DNA of 64,000 nt from Nitrospira sp. (GTDB lineage Bacteria > Nitrospirota > Thermodesulfovibrionia > Thermodesulfovibrionales > Dissulfurispiraceae): NCBI GenBank assembly GCA_002634385.1, contig NSJL01000011.1:62001-126000 (forward strand). Reading direction: 5' to 3'. The stretch's first letter is position 1; each line of letters opens with the position of its first letter. The position numbers and the translations under genes are program-made. Below, piece by piece: positions 19,429 through 26,878 of this stretch. The notes under the pieces were generated by a model. It did no database searches. It saw nothing but the letters and a program-made list of their open reading frames with translations, and was not told the DNA's origin.

Positions 19429-19513
19429 TGCCGGAGACGAGGCTCGAACTCGTACGAAACCAGGTTTCGAGGGATTTTAAGTCCCTTGCGTCTGCCAATT
19501 CCGCCACTCCGGC
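19429..19513 (-). tRNA. tRNA-Leu (UAA anticodon)
   Basis: The minus-strand cloverleaf starts GCCGGAG and closes with CTCCGGC plus discriminator A. The anticodon stem GGGAC-TTAAAAT-CCC presents TAA. The long variable arm (TCGAAACCTGGTTTCG) is the class II form expected of tRNA-Leu, and the T-arm reads GAGTTCGAGCCTC. CCA is not encoded after the discriminator. galU follows 32 bases downstream on the same strand. Confidence 0.95.
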
Positions 19514-19831
19514 TTCGGCTTGCAGAGCACCCTATCCTCTTTGCAGAAAAAAACGCACGCTACATAAATAAGATACTAAAAAACAAAGGAAAGTGCAACT
19601 TTAACCCCAAGGGAGTTCTCATGAAAGAGGCCGCGAAGGTACTGAAAGAGCGAGAGTATATAGTAGAAGCTTTTTCGAGTAAAAGTCAAATACGGGACTC
19701 CTGACGCGGAGCGCAGGGACCAGGGAAAGCGGAATCAGAAATAGTACGCCAGAGGGAGACTCCTATCCTAACAGGGAAGGGAATGGTATAATCGAAGAAG
19801 AGATTATAGACGTTTGGAGGGCACCGCGCGC
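19514..19831. other. intergenic region between tRNA-Leu and tldD
   Basis: No gene is visible in these 318 bases. The left part is AT-rich and should hold the leftward tRNA-Leu/galU promoter. On the plus strand TATAAT at 19787-19792 is a good -10 box for tldD, about 20 bases before the GGAGG ribosome site (19816-19820). I do not see a clear -35 box. Confidence 0.45.
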
Positions 19832-21217
19832 ATGATATCCAATGAAATTCTCAGGAGGGCGCTGCAAACCGCTCTTTCCCGCGGGGGAGAGTATGCGGAT
19901 ATTTTTATAGAAAACAGGAAGACCACTTCCGTCCAGGTAGAGGACAACCGGGTGGAGAAGGTCCTTGAGGGTACCATTTCCGGGGTAGGGGTACGGCTCA
20001 TCCTCGGGGGGAAAACCGCATATGCGTACAGCAACGACCTGTCGGAAAGCAGCATCCTGGAGCTCGCTGCAACAGTCGGCAAGGCATCCCCGGGTCCTTT
20101 CCGGGAAGCTGTCGTCGGCATGCAGAAGCGGTACCCCGAAGTCACTTTCTCCATTCAACAGCCTCCCGGTACCGTTTCCACAAGCGATAAAGTCGCCCAG
20201 GTCCGGAAGGGAAATGAGACGGCGAGAAAATACGACGGCAGGATCAGGCAATCCTCAGTTATCTACCGGGATTCCCTACAGAAAGTAAAGATCGCCACCT
20301 CGGAGGGCTTTATCGCTGAGGAAGAAAGGGTATACACTATGGGGATGGTACAGGTGGTTGCGGCGGAAGGAAGTACCATCCAGACGGGGTATGAATCCGT
20401 TGGGGGTCTTGTGGGATATGAGCTGTTCGATGAGACTCCCCTCGACGTTCTCGCGGTGAAAGCCGCCCGGAGGGCGCTCATGATGCTGGATGCACGGAAG
20501 GCACCCGGTGGAAGAATGCCGGTGATCATCTCTTCAGAAGCGGGGGGAACCATGATCCACGAGGCGATCGGGCACGGCCTCGAAGCGGATCTGGCACAAC
20601 AGAGACTATCCGTCTATTCCGGAAAAGTCGGCAGCAGAGTTGCCTCTCCGGTCATCACGGTAGTTGACGATGCCACCCTTCCGAACAAGAGGGGCTCTTT
20701 CCTCTTCGATGACGAAGGGACACCCTCAAAGAGGAATATCCTTGTAAAAGAGGGTGTTCTCACGGGATACCTGTACGATAACTACACCGCACTGGTGGAC
20801 GGCGTCCCGTCCACGGGGAATGGAAGGAGGGAGTCCTATGGGCACAAGCCCATTCCCCGGATGACCAATACGCTTATCGCTCCCGGCACCATGGAACCTA
20901 ACGAAGTCATCCGGTCGGTACATGCGGGACTGCTGGTAAAAAAAATGGGAGGAGGCCAGGTAAACACCGTTACCGGCGACTTCGTTTTCGATGTGCAGGA
21001 AGGATACGTTATAGAGAACGGCGCCATCGGAGAGCCGGTACGGGGTGCTACCCTTACCGGAAATGGTCCGGAGGTGCTGCTTTCCATCGATATGGTCGCC
21101 TCCGATCTGGGTTTCTCCATCGGGACCTGTGGCAAAGACGGACAGGGGGTACCCGTGTCCGACGGTATGCCCACCCTGCGGATCCCGGAGATGGTAGTGG
21201 GAGGGGAAGTCAAGTAG
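19832..21217 (+). CDS. tldD: TldD-type metalloprotease
   Basis: TldD with its partner TldE (PmbA) forms a zinc protease that trims unfolded peptides and some modified-peptide precursors. The 461-residue protein has the N-terminal nucleoside-binding-like part and the zinc motif HEAIGHGLEAD (HExxxH) near residue 245. The C-terminal domain contains GNGRRESYGHKPIPRMTN and the final DGMPTLRIPEMVVGGE. ATG 19832 is used, though a TTG at 19814 is in frame. No tldE/pmbA is adjacent. Confidence 0.92.
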   Translation: MISNEILRRALQTALSRGGEYADIFIENRKTTSVQVEDNRVEKVLEGTISGVGVRLILGGKTAYAYSNDLSESSILELAATVGKASPGPFREAVVGMQKRYPEVTFSIQQPPGTVSTSDKVAQVRKGNETARKYDGRIRQSSVIYRDSLQKVKIATSEGFIAEEERVYTMGMVQVVAAEGSTIQTGYESVGGLVGYELFDETPLDVLAVKAARRALMMLDARKAPGGRMPVIISSEAGGTMIHEAIGHGLEADLAQQRLSVYSGKVGSRVASPVITVVDDATLPNKRGSFLFDDEGTPSKRNILVKEGVLTGYLYDNYTALVDGVPSTGNGRRESYGHKPIPRMTNTLIAPGTMEPNEVIRSVHAGLLVKKMGGGQVNTVTGDFVFDVQEGYVIENGAIGEPVRGATLTGNGPEVLLSIDMVASDLGFSIGTCGKDGQGVPVSDGMPTLRIPEMVVGGEVK

Positions 21218-21415
21218 CACACAGCTGATCGCCTCAGGGGGTCTCTCTTCCGATCAGCCATGCGCTGTACCACAAACCGTTTACGGACGAGCCTATCAGG
21301 ATGTGTGGCAAATAATACACAACATCGAAATTAATCAACACCCCCCGTTCTCCTACCCCTTGTTTTCCCCTGTTTTTCCAGTGGCATGTTATTTGCTAAC
21401 AAATCTAATTCTAGA

Positions 21416-22300
21416 ATGAGACTGCAAAGAACAATCAAAAAGGAAATTGCTTTTCACGGTATCGGCCTGCATACCGGCAAGCAGACTGCGGTACGGATCA
21501 AGCCGGCACCCCGGGATACGGGAGTGGTATTCTACCGTATTGATAAGGGAGCAATCATAAAAGCGAATGTTCACTCCGTTATTGATACGGCTTTTGCCAC
21601 AACCATCGGGTATGAGGGAGTAAAGATCAGGACGGTGGAACACCTCCTCGCTGCTGCAGCGGGGCTGGGCATCGATAACCTCCATATAGAAGTGGACGGC
21701 CCCGAAATCCCGATCCTCGACGGAAGCTCCATGGAGCTCACCGGAATGCTCCTCGAAGCCGGAATCGCCAAGCAGGGGAAGAGGATGCCCCATATCATCA
21801 TCACCAAGCCGGTGTCCTATGAGGATTCCCATGCGCGTGTCGTTGCCCTCCCCTATGAGGGGACACGCATTTCCTTCTCCATCAGTTTCAGCCACCACCT
21901 GCTGGGGCACCAGGAACTGACACTCGACATCAATGAAAAGAGCTTCGTGAAGGAAATCGCCCCTGCCCGGACCTTCGGCTTTCTCCGTGACGTAGAGATG
22001 CTGCGGGCAAACGGTCTTGCCCAGGGCGGTTCATTGGAGAACGCAATCGTGGTAGGCGATGAGGGGATTCTGAACACCAGCGGGCTCAGGTTCACCGACG
22101 AGTTCGTACGGCACAAGGTACTCGACACCATCGGAGATATGTCTCTGATCGGTTTTCCCATACAGGGGCATATTCTCCTGGAAAAAGCGGGACACACGGC
22201 AAATCTCAAGTTCCTGAAAAAACTCCTCCTCTCTCCCGACTGCTATCGCATCCACTCCGAAGCTGACCATTTGAACCATCAGGCTTTAAACTACCGGTAA
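21416..22300 (+). CDS. lpxC: UDP-3-O-acyl-N-acetylglucosamine deacetylase
   Basis: Catalyses the committed step of lipid A synthesis, so the cell builds a lipopolysaccharide outer membrane. The 294-residue protein has FHGIGLHTGK near the N-terminus. The zinc ligands are H76 (TVEHLLAAAAG), H233 and D237 (VRHKVLDTIGD), and the catalytic H260 lies in KAGHTANLKF. PILDGSSM is also typical. ATG 21416 gives the usual start (QRTIKKE). An in-frame ATG at 21386 would add ten residues. Neither start has a strong ribosome site. Confidence 0.95.
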   Translation: MRLQRTIKKEIAFHGIGLHTGKQTAVRIKPAPRDTGVVFYRIDKGAIIKANVHSVIDTAFATTIGYEGVKIRTVEHLLAAAAGLGIDNLHIEVDGPEIPILDGSSMELTGMLLEAGIAKQGKRMPHIIITKPVSYEDSHARVVALPYEGTRISFSISFSHHLLGHQELTLDINEKSFVKEIAPARTFGFLRDVEMLRANGLAQGGSLENAIVVGDEGILNTSGLRFTDEFVRHKVLDTIGDMSLIGFPIQGHILLEKAGHTANLKFLKKLLLSPDCYRIHSEADHLNHQALNYR

Positions 22301-22368
22301 AAAAAAGGGGAATACCCAAATTTCCGTAGCGTCGCGTCGGCACTACAAAATGCTTTTTGGGTATTCCC
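22299..22368 (-). terminator. intrinsic terminator for the Lys/Ala-rich mini-gene
   Basis: A perfect 13-base inverted repeat, GGGAATACCCAAA at 22308-22320 with its complement at 22356-22368, encloses a 35-base GC-rich loop that can itself fold. On the minus strand the stem is followed by eight T (22306-22299), so it terminates leftward transcripts. The plus strand lacks a T run, so lpxC read-through may not stop here. The T run overlaps the lpxC stop codon. Confidence 0.75.
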
Positions 22369-22401
22369 TGATAGTATCGTTCCTTACTCGCCCGCTCTCT
22401 C

Positions 22402-22479
22402 TTATTTCTTCTTTGCAGTCTTCTTTGCAGGAGCCTTCGCAGCAGCCTTCTTTGCAGGAGCCTTTTTTGTTGCAGCCAT
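22402..22479 (-). CDS. 25-residue lysine/alanine-rich histone H1-like peptide
   Basis: A complete tiny gene: ATG 22479, stop TAA 22402, with GGGGGTGA at proper distance upstream and an intrinsic terminator downstream. The product is almost entirely Ala, Lys and Pro (MAATKKAPAKKAAAKAPAKK plus a TAKKK end), built from two AAxKAPAKK-type repeats like the tails of bacterial histone H1 homologues (HC1, AlgP). A nucleic-acid-compacting or charge-bridging role is an inference. Low sequence complexity means homology cannot be claimed. It is transcribed convergently to lpxC, downstream of the winged-helix gene by 65 bases. Confidence 0.6.
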   Translation of the reverse strand: MAATKKAPAKKAAAKAPAKKTAKKK

Positions 22480-22544
22480 TCTGTTCACCCCCTTTCCGTC
22501 CCGAATACCCTTGGTACACAAGGGGCTCCGGGAGTCATTTGTTT

Positions 22545-23090
22545 TTAAGCCCTTCCCAACAATGTAATCCTCTTTTCCAAAAGGATGCGTTTTATGCTGG
22601 AGTCCTTTTTCTTCTTCTGTTTGTATTCGGATTCCTCGATCACCGTGCAATTTATCTTCTTAGCGAATCTCTTCTCGATTTCCTGCAACCCCATAAGGAG
22701 GGCAGGGGTGGACGGTCCTATTACAAACAAGTCGACCAGTGAAGGATCTTCTCCCTCCGCGTACGGTCCGTAGATGAAGGCGATCTTGATACCGTTCGCC
22801 CGGAGGAGGCTCTTTAGGGCGCCGGGAAGTCCGAGGGACTTGGCAATAAGGTCTTTCAGCTCCGAAAAGAGGGGCGAATTGTTGTTGGCCTGAAAATATT
22901 TCAGATTCGCAACTTTCTCGCTGTAGATGAGTCCCATTTCTTCCAGCCTGTCAAGCTCCCTTTTCACTCCCGAAGGGTTTTTCCTCAGGAGTTTTGCAAT
23001 CTCCCGCACATAAAATTTCTCGTCCGGGCTGTTGAGAAGCAGCGCCAGGACATCCGCTCGTATCGCTGATGAAAATAGACTTTTAAGCAT
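22545..23090 (-). CDS. winged-helix regulator fused to a decayed nucleotidyltransferase domain
   Basis: A 181-residue protein. Residues 1-75 form a winged helix-turn-helix (FYVREIAKLLRKNPSGVKRELDRLEEMG). Residues 95-181 resemble the small Pol-beta nucleotidyltransferase fold, but the catalytic GS..D-x-D is changed: IYGPYAEGEDPSLVDLFVIG has GP instead of GS, and only one Asp of the usual D-I-D pair. It is probably non-catalytic and may sense a ligand or partner. The basic C-terminus has a run of lysines. The upstream region holds several inverted repeats, suggesting autoregulation. Confidence 0.7.
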   Translation of the reverse strand: MLKSLFSSAIRADVLALLLNSPDEKFYVREIAKLLRKNPSGVKRELDRLEEMGLIYSEKVANLKYFQANNNSPLFSELKDLIAKSLGLPGALKSLLRANGIKIAFIYGPYAEGEDPSLVDLFVIGPSTPALLMGLQEIEKRFAKKINCTVIEESEYKQKKKKDSSIKRILLEKRITLLGRA

Positions 23091-23116
23091 TCATACTCCT
23101 CTAACTCTTACTATAA

Positions 23117-23216
23117 ACAATCATTCAGTGATTGTCAACAATTAAATCATTATTTTGAACAAAAGTTGCTTAAAAAGGAACATTCACTTTTTGACAACGA
23201 TTGTTCCAAAATAATG
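23117..23216. promoter_or_regulatory. inverted-repeat operator region upstream of the winged-helix gene
   Basis: ACAATCA (23117-23123) and TGATTGT (23129-23135) form a 7-base palindrome with a 5-base centre. Further out, CATTATTTTGAACAA (23148-23162) pairs with its near-perfect complement at 23201-23216, which has one extra base. Another ACAA/TTGT pair occurs at 23194-23204. The block is much more AT-rich than its surroundings and lies just before the start of the winged-helix gene on the minus strand. Binding by that protein is an inference. Confidence 0.5.
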
Positions 23217-23351
23217 AACTATTCAGCCGAAGGAGAAAACAAGCGGCGGAGCGGCTTTTTCGGGACACGTTCCCTCATGCTGAAACGCCACCGGACAGGG
23301 AGGGGGGGAAGATGCAGCCGGGTCTTGCGCCGAGAGCGCGTCGGGACTCCG

Positions 23352-23957
23352 TTACCGCAACGGAATGTCAACAGCGCCTTTCCTCAGGAGGGCGATCTTC
23401 TCCCCTGCAACATCGACAATAGTAGAAGGGATATTGCCCGGCGACTCCCCGCCATCGATGATGCAGTCGAGAGAATCACCGAAATAATCGAGGATCATTT
23501 CCAGACTGCGCGCAGGGGGGTGGGCGGAAATGTTGGCGCTCGTTGCCGTGATGGGAAAGTCAGCCTTGAGGGCAAGACGCAGTGCGAAGGACTCTCCCGG
23601 TATGCGTACGGCCACACGTCCTCCGGAGACGAGAGGAGCGGGAAGCACTGACCGGGCGGAAAAGAGAAGGGTAAGGGGGCCGGGCCAGAAGGTACGCATC
23701 AGTTCTTCCGCTTGAGCACTGACCGAATCCGTCAGAAGAGGCAGAAGCTCCCTCCTTCCGATAATCAGCGGCATGGCCTTCTCCGCCGGCCGCCTCTTCA
23801 CTTCGTAGATCCTCTCAATGGCGGACAGGATATCATACTTCGCACCGAGGCCGTAAAAGGTTTCGGTGGGATAGGCAATGATGCCGCCGCCCTGCAGGGT
23901 GGCTACCGCCTCCCGCAGCGCCGTCTCGAGGGTCTCCCGGGCCAGTGTTATGGTCAT
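23352..23957 (-). CDS. tsaC: threonylcarbamoyl-AMP synthase (TsaC/YrdC/Sua5)
   Basis: Makes threonylcarbamoyl-AMP from threonine, bicarbonate and ATP, the first step of the universal t6A37 tRNA modification. The 201-residue protein has the YrdC signature GIIAYPTETFYGLGAKYD (about 28-45), then KRRPAEKAMPLI, FWPGPLTLLF, VAVRIPG and TATSANIS near 140. This is the short form without the Sua5 C-terminal domain. ATG 23957 is preceded by AAAGG. Positions 23981-24016 just upstream carry a fragment resembling the SpoIIE gene. Confidence 0.93.
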   Translation of the reverse strand: MTITLARETLETALREAVATLQGGGIIAYPTETFYGLGAKYDILSAIERIYEVKRRPAEKAMPLIIGRRELLPLLTDSVSAQAEELMRTFWPGPLTLLFSARSVLPAPLVSGGRVAVRIPGESFALRLALKADFPITATSANISAHPPARSLEMILDYFGDSLDCIIDGGESPGNIPSTIVDVAGEKIALLRKGAVDIPLR

Positions 23958-23980
23958 CCTTTATTATACTCCGAACGGTG

Positions 23981-24016
23981 GCAGTCTGGCAGAGCACTGG
24001 GGGCATGGAGAAGAGG
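23981..24016. repeat. 36-base copy of part of the SpoIIE-type gene
   Basis: This segment matches 27654-27689, inside the receiver-SpoIIE gene, at 34 of 36 positions (shared core CTGGCAGAGCAC, then GGGGGCATGGAGAAGAG). Outside it the two sites do not align well. It lies directly upstream of tsaC in noncoding DNA, so it is probably a scrap of a second phosphatase gene or a small gene-conversion scar. Confidence 0.55.
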
Positions 24017-24252
24017 GAGGTGCATCAAAAAGTGACATCAAAAAGTGGTGGTATTGAAAAAAAGGAGGCATATCCTTATAATAGAGTCGTTGTGGATGTA
24101 AAAAGAAACAGGGGACGTACCCGGCATGTTCCACCGGCAGTGATTCCACCGGCATATCCGACTCTTCCACTCCATCCTGCAGTTCGTTCTTTTTACCTTC
24201 CCTATTGTAAGAAATGAGCATTCGCAGCGCTCTTTGATAGCCAGAAAAAGCA

Positions 24253-24345
24253 GCTTTTCCGAAAGGGTAAACCCTGGGTAACCAGGGGGCACAAAGCTAC
24301 GGGTCCTCGCCATGAAGCGAAGGACAGCCGGGTTGCCGAAGAAGC
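24253..24345 (+). promoter_or_regulatory. cyclic-di-GMP-I (GEMM) riboswitch aptamer
   Basis: The plus strand matches the GEMM-I consensus in order: P1 5' strand GCTTTTCCG (24253-24261), AAGGGTAAACC (24263 on), a hairpin CCTGGGTAACCAGG, GCACAAAGCTACGGG, a second hairpin TCCTCGC..GCGAAGGA, then ACAGCCGGGTTGCCGA and the P1 3' strand CGAAGAAGC (24337-24345). The base equivalent to Vc2 G20 is G, which favours c-di-GMP over cGAMP. An intrinsic terminator follows 30 bases later, and the next gene is the caspase-like protease. Whether the ligand raises or lowers expression cannot be told by eye. Confidence 0.9.
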
Positions 24346-24375
24346 AGGAAGACTCTTCCGTCCAGGATGATGTTG

Positions 24376-24409
24376 AAAGCCTGTTTCCCCAAGGAAACAG
24401 GCTTTTTTT
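24376..24409 (+). terminator. riboswitch expression-platform terminator
   Basis: A strong hairpin with a 13-base stem, AAAGCCTGTTTCC (24376-24388) against GGAAACAGGCTTT (24393-24405), has a 4-base CCAA loop and a run of seven T. It sits between the GEMM aptamer and the caspase-like gene, about 97 bases ahead of its start, so it is placed to make transcription of that gene ligand-dependent. A small GGAAG-ACT-CTTCC hairpin lies between aptamer and terminator. Confidence 0.85.
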
Positions 24410-24505
24410 GTCATCAAAGGCAGTCGCGGTTTCCAGACGCGCATGCCCGAAACGGCAGCCCGCCGCAGCGGGAAGCTCAACGGGCGGAAGGGAGGATTAA
24501 AAACA

Positions 24506-25531
24506 GTGAAACGTTTTAAGGCGGCACACAGCAGTTTCGTTCACCGTTCGTCAAACGAGGGGATGCCGGCCGCTCCTTTCCGGAGCGTCCGCAGGGCTTT
24601 TCTTTTACTGGCACTCCTTATCCATTCGTTATTCCTTTCACCTTCGGGCGTCCTCGCCCAGCATCCTGCAATCAATGCAGCCGCTCCTGAGACAGTCGGT
24701 AAGGAGATCAACGCCATCGCCGGGCTTTCCGACGGGAAGGTCTCTTCCGGATCACGCCTTTTTATCCTTGCGGTGGGTATCAATGAATACAAGAACCCGA
24801 AAATGAGACTGCGGTTCGGAAGGTCCGATGCAGAAGCCTTCGTCCAGACAGTGGAGCAGCACGGGAAGAAGATTTTTCACCAGATCGAAAAACTGACGAT
24901 CTACGATTCGCACGCCGTGCGAAGCACCATCGAGGACGCCTTCGGCAGGATCAGCAGCGAGGTAAGGCCTGAGGATGTCTTTGTTTTTTACTATGCGGGA
25001 CACGGGGTAATGAGCAGGGGAGACGCCGCAAAGAAAGCGGAGTTCTATATGGCACTTTCCGATGTCACCCGTTTGAGCGGGGACCACGGAATGCTCGAGG
25101 AAAAAGGGTTGTCCGCACGGCTTCTCAGAGAACTGAGCTCGAAGGTAAAAGCCCGGAAGCAGCTTTTGGTGCTGGATGCCTGCCATTCCGGCGGGGCGCT
25201 GGACAACTTCTCCCTTGGAGCAAGCACGGAGGGGAAGGCGGTTCATCAAATGACAAAGGGTCTCGATATCACCGTCCTGGCGGCGGCCGGCGCTTCCCAA
25301 TCGGCAACGGAATTCCGGCAGCTCGGCCATGGCGTATTCACCTTTGCCCTGATGAAAGGGCTGGCGGGCGAGGCCGACAGCGGACTCTCTTCCGACGGCA
25401 CCATTACCGTAAAAGAGCTGGTAGCCTATTTAAATACGAAAGTTCCCGAGATTACCCGGCAGTATAAGGGGGCGGCACAGAATCCCAACAGCTTTGCGCG
25501 GGGAGAGGACTTCCCCCTGAGTGCCCGGTAG
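24506..25531 (+). CDS. secreted caspase-like (C14, metacaspase-type) cysteine protease
   Basis: A 341-residue exported protease. The GTG start at 24506 follows GGGAGG; an ATG at 24563 is also in frame. Arg-Arg at 29-30 is followed by a hydrophobic segment (31-50) and a likely signal cleavage after LAQ. The p20-like caspase domain runs from FILAVGINEYKNP (about 86-98) with the catalytic His in YYAGHG (H166) and Cys in LDACHSGG (C226), then VLAAAGASQSATEF and GHGVFTFALMKGL. The C-terminus contains a DGTITVKELVAYLN segment. No extra repeat domain is visible. It probably acts in the periplasm or outside. Its expression should respond to c-di-GMP through the upstream riboswitch. Confidence 0.88.
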   Translation: MKRFKAAHSSFVHRSSNEGMPAAPFRSVRRAFLLLALLIHSLFLSPSGVLAQHPAINAAAPETVGKEINAIAGLSDGKVSSGSRLFILAVGINEYKNPKMRLRFGRSDAEAFVQTVEQHGKKIFHQIEKLTIYDSHAVRSTIEDAFGRISSEVRPEDVFVFYYAGHGVMSRGDAAKKAEFYMALSDVTRLSGDHGMLEEKGLSARLLRELSSKVKARKQLLVLDACHSGGALDNFSLGASTEGKAVHQMTKGLDITVLAAAGASQSATEFRQLGHGVFTFALMKGLAGEADSGLSSDGTITVKELVAYLNTKVPEITRQYKGAAQNPNSFARGEDFPLSAR

Positions 25532-25541
25532 GAAGTACCTG

Positions 25542-25562
25542 TGCGGCGTCGTACCGCATTTT
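25542..25562 (+). terminator. weak candidate terminator after the caspase-like gene
   Basis: TGCGG (25542-25546) can pair with CCGCA (25554-25558) and is followed by TTTTC. The stem is only five bases. It lies in the 70-base gap between the convergent protease and isoaspartyl-peptidase genes. Confidence 0.3.
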
Positions 25563-25601
25563 CATAGCGGCAGGAGGCGGTTTTTCGTATTCTCTGCGGA
25601 G

Positions 25602-26477
25602 TTATTCGACCCTTTCAAAGGCCTCCCGGACCACTATTCCCCTTTCGTCTGCGTACCCTGAAGCCATGTATGCCGTTGTGTGCGCCAGAATGAATTGTCC
25701 CCCGGCGTTGACAGCGATGATTCCCGCTTCTCCTCCCCTTTCCCGTATCCTTCGCAGCGACAACTCTGCCGCGTGCGAGGGAGAGACCGTCTTCATATTC
25801 ATGCATATCTCTTTTCCAAGGGCAAGTCTCAGGATCGTCTCCCCCTTCCCCGTGCAGGAGACGGCACCCGCCGCATTATCCGCATAGATTCCCGCTCCTA
25901 TGACCGGGGAGTCGCCGACCCTCCCTGGAAGCATCGCCTCGACTCCTCCCGTGGACGCCCCCGCAGCCAGAGTACCCTCCCCATCGACGGCAACTGCCCC
26001 TACCGTTGAAAAGAACCGTTCATAGAGGGCTGCGGCGGTCCCCTCCCCTCTTGCCCGGGCAAGCTTCTGCAGGACACTCTGCCCCGGCTCAGGCAGGGGA
26101 GCCAGTCCGTTCGCTTCCGCGATCCTTTTTGCACCGGTATTCGTAAGCATCACATGGGGGAGGTCCATGACGAGCCGCGCAGCCCTGACCGGGTTCCGTA
26201 TCCCCTCGAGCCCGATCACCGAGCCCGCATTCAGATGCCGCCCTTCCATCAGGGATGCATCGAGCCTCCTGACGCCGTCCATTTGAAGGTTTCCCCCTGC
26301 ACCCGCATTGAAAAAACCCGAATCCTCAAGGAAGGAAATGGCAGCTACCACGGCATCAAGGGCAGTTCCCCCGCTTCGGAGCACCTCGTATCCGCTGGAA
26401 AGGCATGCTGAGAGGGTCTCCAACGCTTTCGCACCGGGCGCCCTGTCCCCCGCTCCTCCGTGAACAAGCAAAAGCAT
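25602..26477 (-). CDS. isoaspartyl peptidase / plant-type L-asparaginase (Ntn hydrolase)
   Basis: Hydrolyses isoaspartyl dipeptides and asparagine after self-cleavage. From ATG 26477 the product is 291 residues. It starts MLLLVHGGAG, has GFFNAGAGGNLQMDG, and the autocleavage site before the nucleophile Thr in FFSTVGAVAVDGEGTLAAGASTGG (split around 156-179), followed by GDSPVIGAGIYADN. The canonical GTVG is STVG here, still with the Thr. An in-frame ATG at 26501 is possible. It is convergent with the caspase-like gene and 103 bases downstream of a STAS gene. Confidence 0.88.
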   Translation of the reverse strand: MLLLVHGGAGDRAPGAKALETLSACLSSGYEVLRSGGTALDAVVAAISFLEDSGFFNAGAGGNLQMDGVRRLDASLMEGRHLNAGSVIGLEGIRNPVRAARLVMDLPHVMLTNTGAKRIAEANGLAPLPEPGQSVLQKLARARGEGTAAALYERFFSTVGAVAVDGEGTLAAGASTGGVEAMLPGRVGDSPVIGAGIYADNAAGAVSCTGKGETILRLALGKEICMNMKTVSPSHAAELSLRRIRERGGEAGIIAVNAGGQFILAHTTAYMASGYADERGIVVREAFERVE

Positions 26478-26580
26478 TCTCCCCTCCCCCTTCTCCGTCA
26501 CAACAGTTCCGGGATATCCGGACGTATGGTCCGCCCGCCGCCTTTGCCGGAGTATACGCCCGGCAAGGACCCGGCAAGCC

Positions 26581-26874
26581 TTATATTTTCTTTACGTCGA
26601 AAACGGTGAGCAGGTTCAGAACATCCAGCAGATTGAGCAGCCTCTCGTCCCCCACCAGCATCGACACCTTCACCTTGTCCCCGTAAATAAGCTTCAGGAA
26701 AAACCCGATGACGGAAGAGGTCATGGAGAGGGAGTCGGGAATCCTGATCACCAGGGAATTCCTCCCGCCGCTTACCAGTTCCTTCACGGTGTTCTTGATC
26801 TGCTGATAGTCTTCTATGCTTTTGATATGACCGGATATGGTCACTTCCGATGCCCCGCTGATTTCCACTTCCAT
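26581..26874 (-). CDS. STAS-domain protein (anti-sigma-factor antagonist type)
   Basis: A 97-residue protein with STAS-like architecture: alternating strands and helices, TISGHIKSIEDYQQIKNTVKEL, then the segment IPDSLSMTSSVIGFFLKLI where the phosphoaccepting Ser/Thr of SpoIIAA-type proteins lies, and KVKVSMLVGDERLLNLLDVL. It starts four bases after the stop of the receiver-SpoIIE-HATPase gene, so the two are probably co-transcribed as a partner-switching pair in which the phosphatase and kinase domains act on this protein. No sigma factor is nearby. Confidence 0.7.
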   Translation of the reverse strand: MEVEISGASEVTISGHIKSIEDYQQIKNTVKELVSGGRNSLVIRIPDSLSMTSSVIGFFLKLIYGDKVKVSMLVGDERLLNLLDVLNLLTVFDVKKI

Positions 26875-26878
26875 ATGG

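Noticed and set aside
19486-19704. Short plus-strand frame, and leftward extension of galU to 19507
   Set aside because: Both only exist by reading through the tRNA-Leu gene.
24022-24046. Short direct repeat CATCAAAAAGTG twice in tandem
   Set aside because: Only two short copies in AT-rich noncoding DNA; no link to a mobile element or an array.
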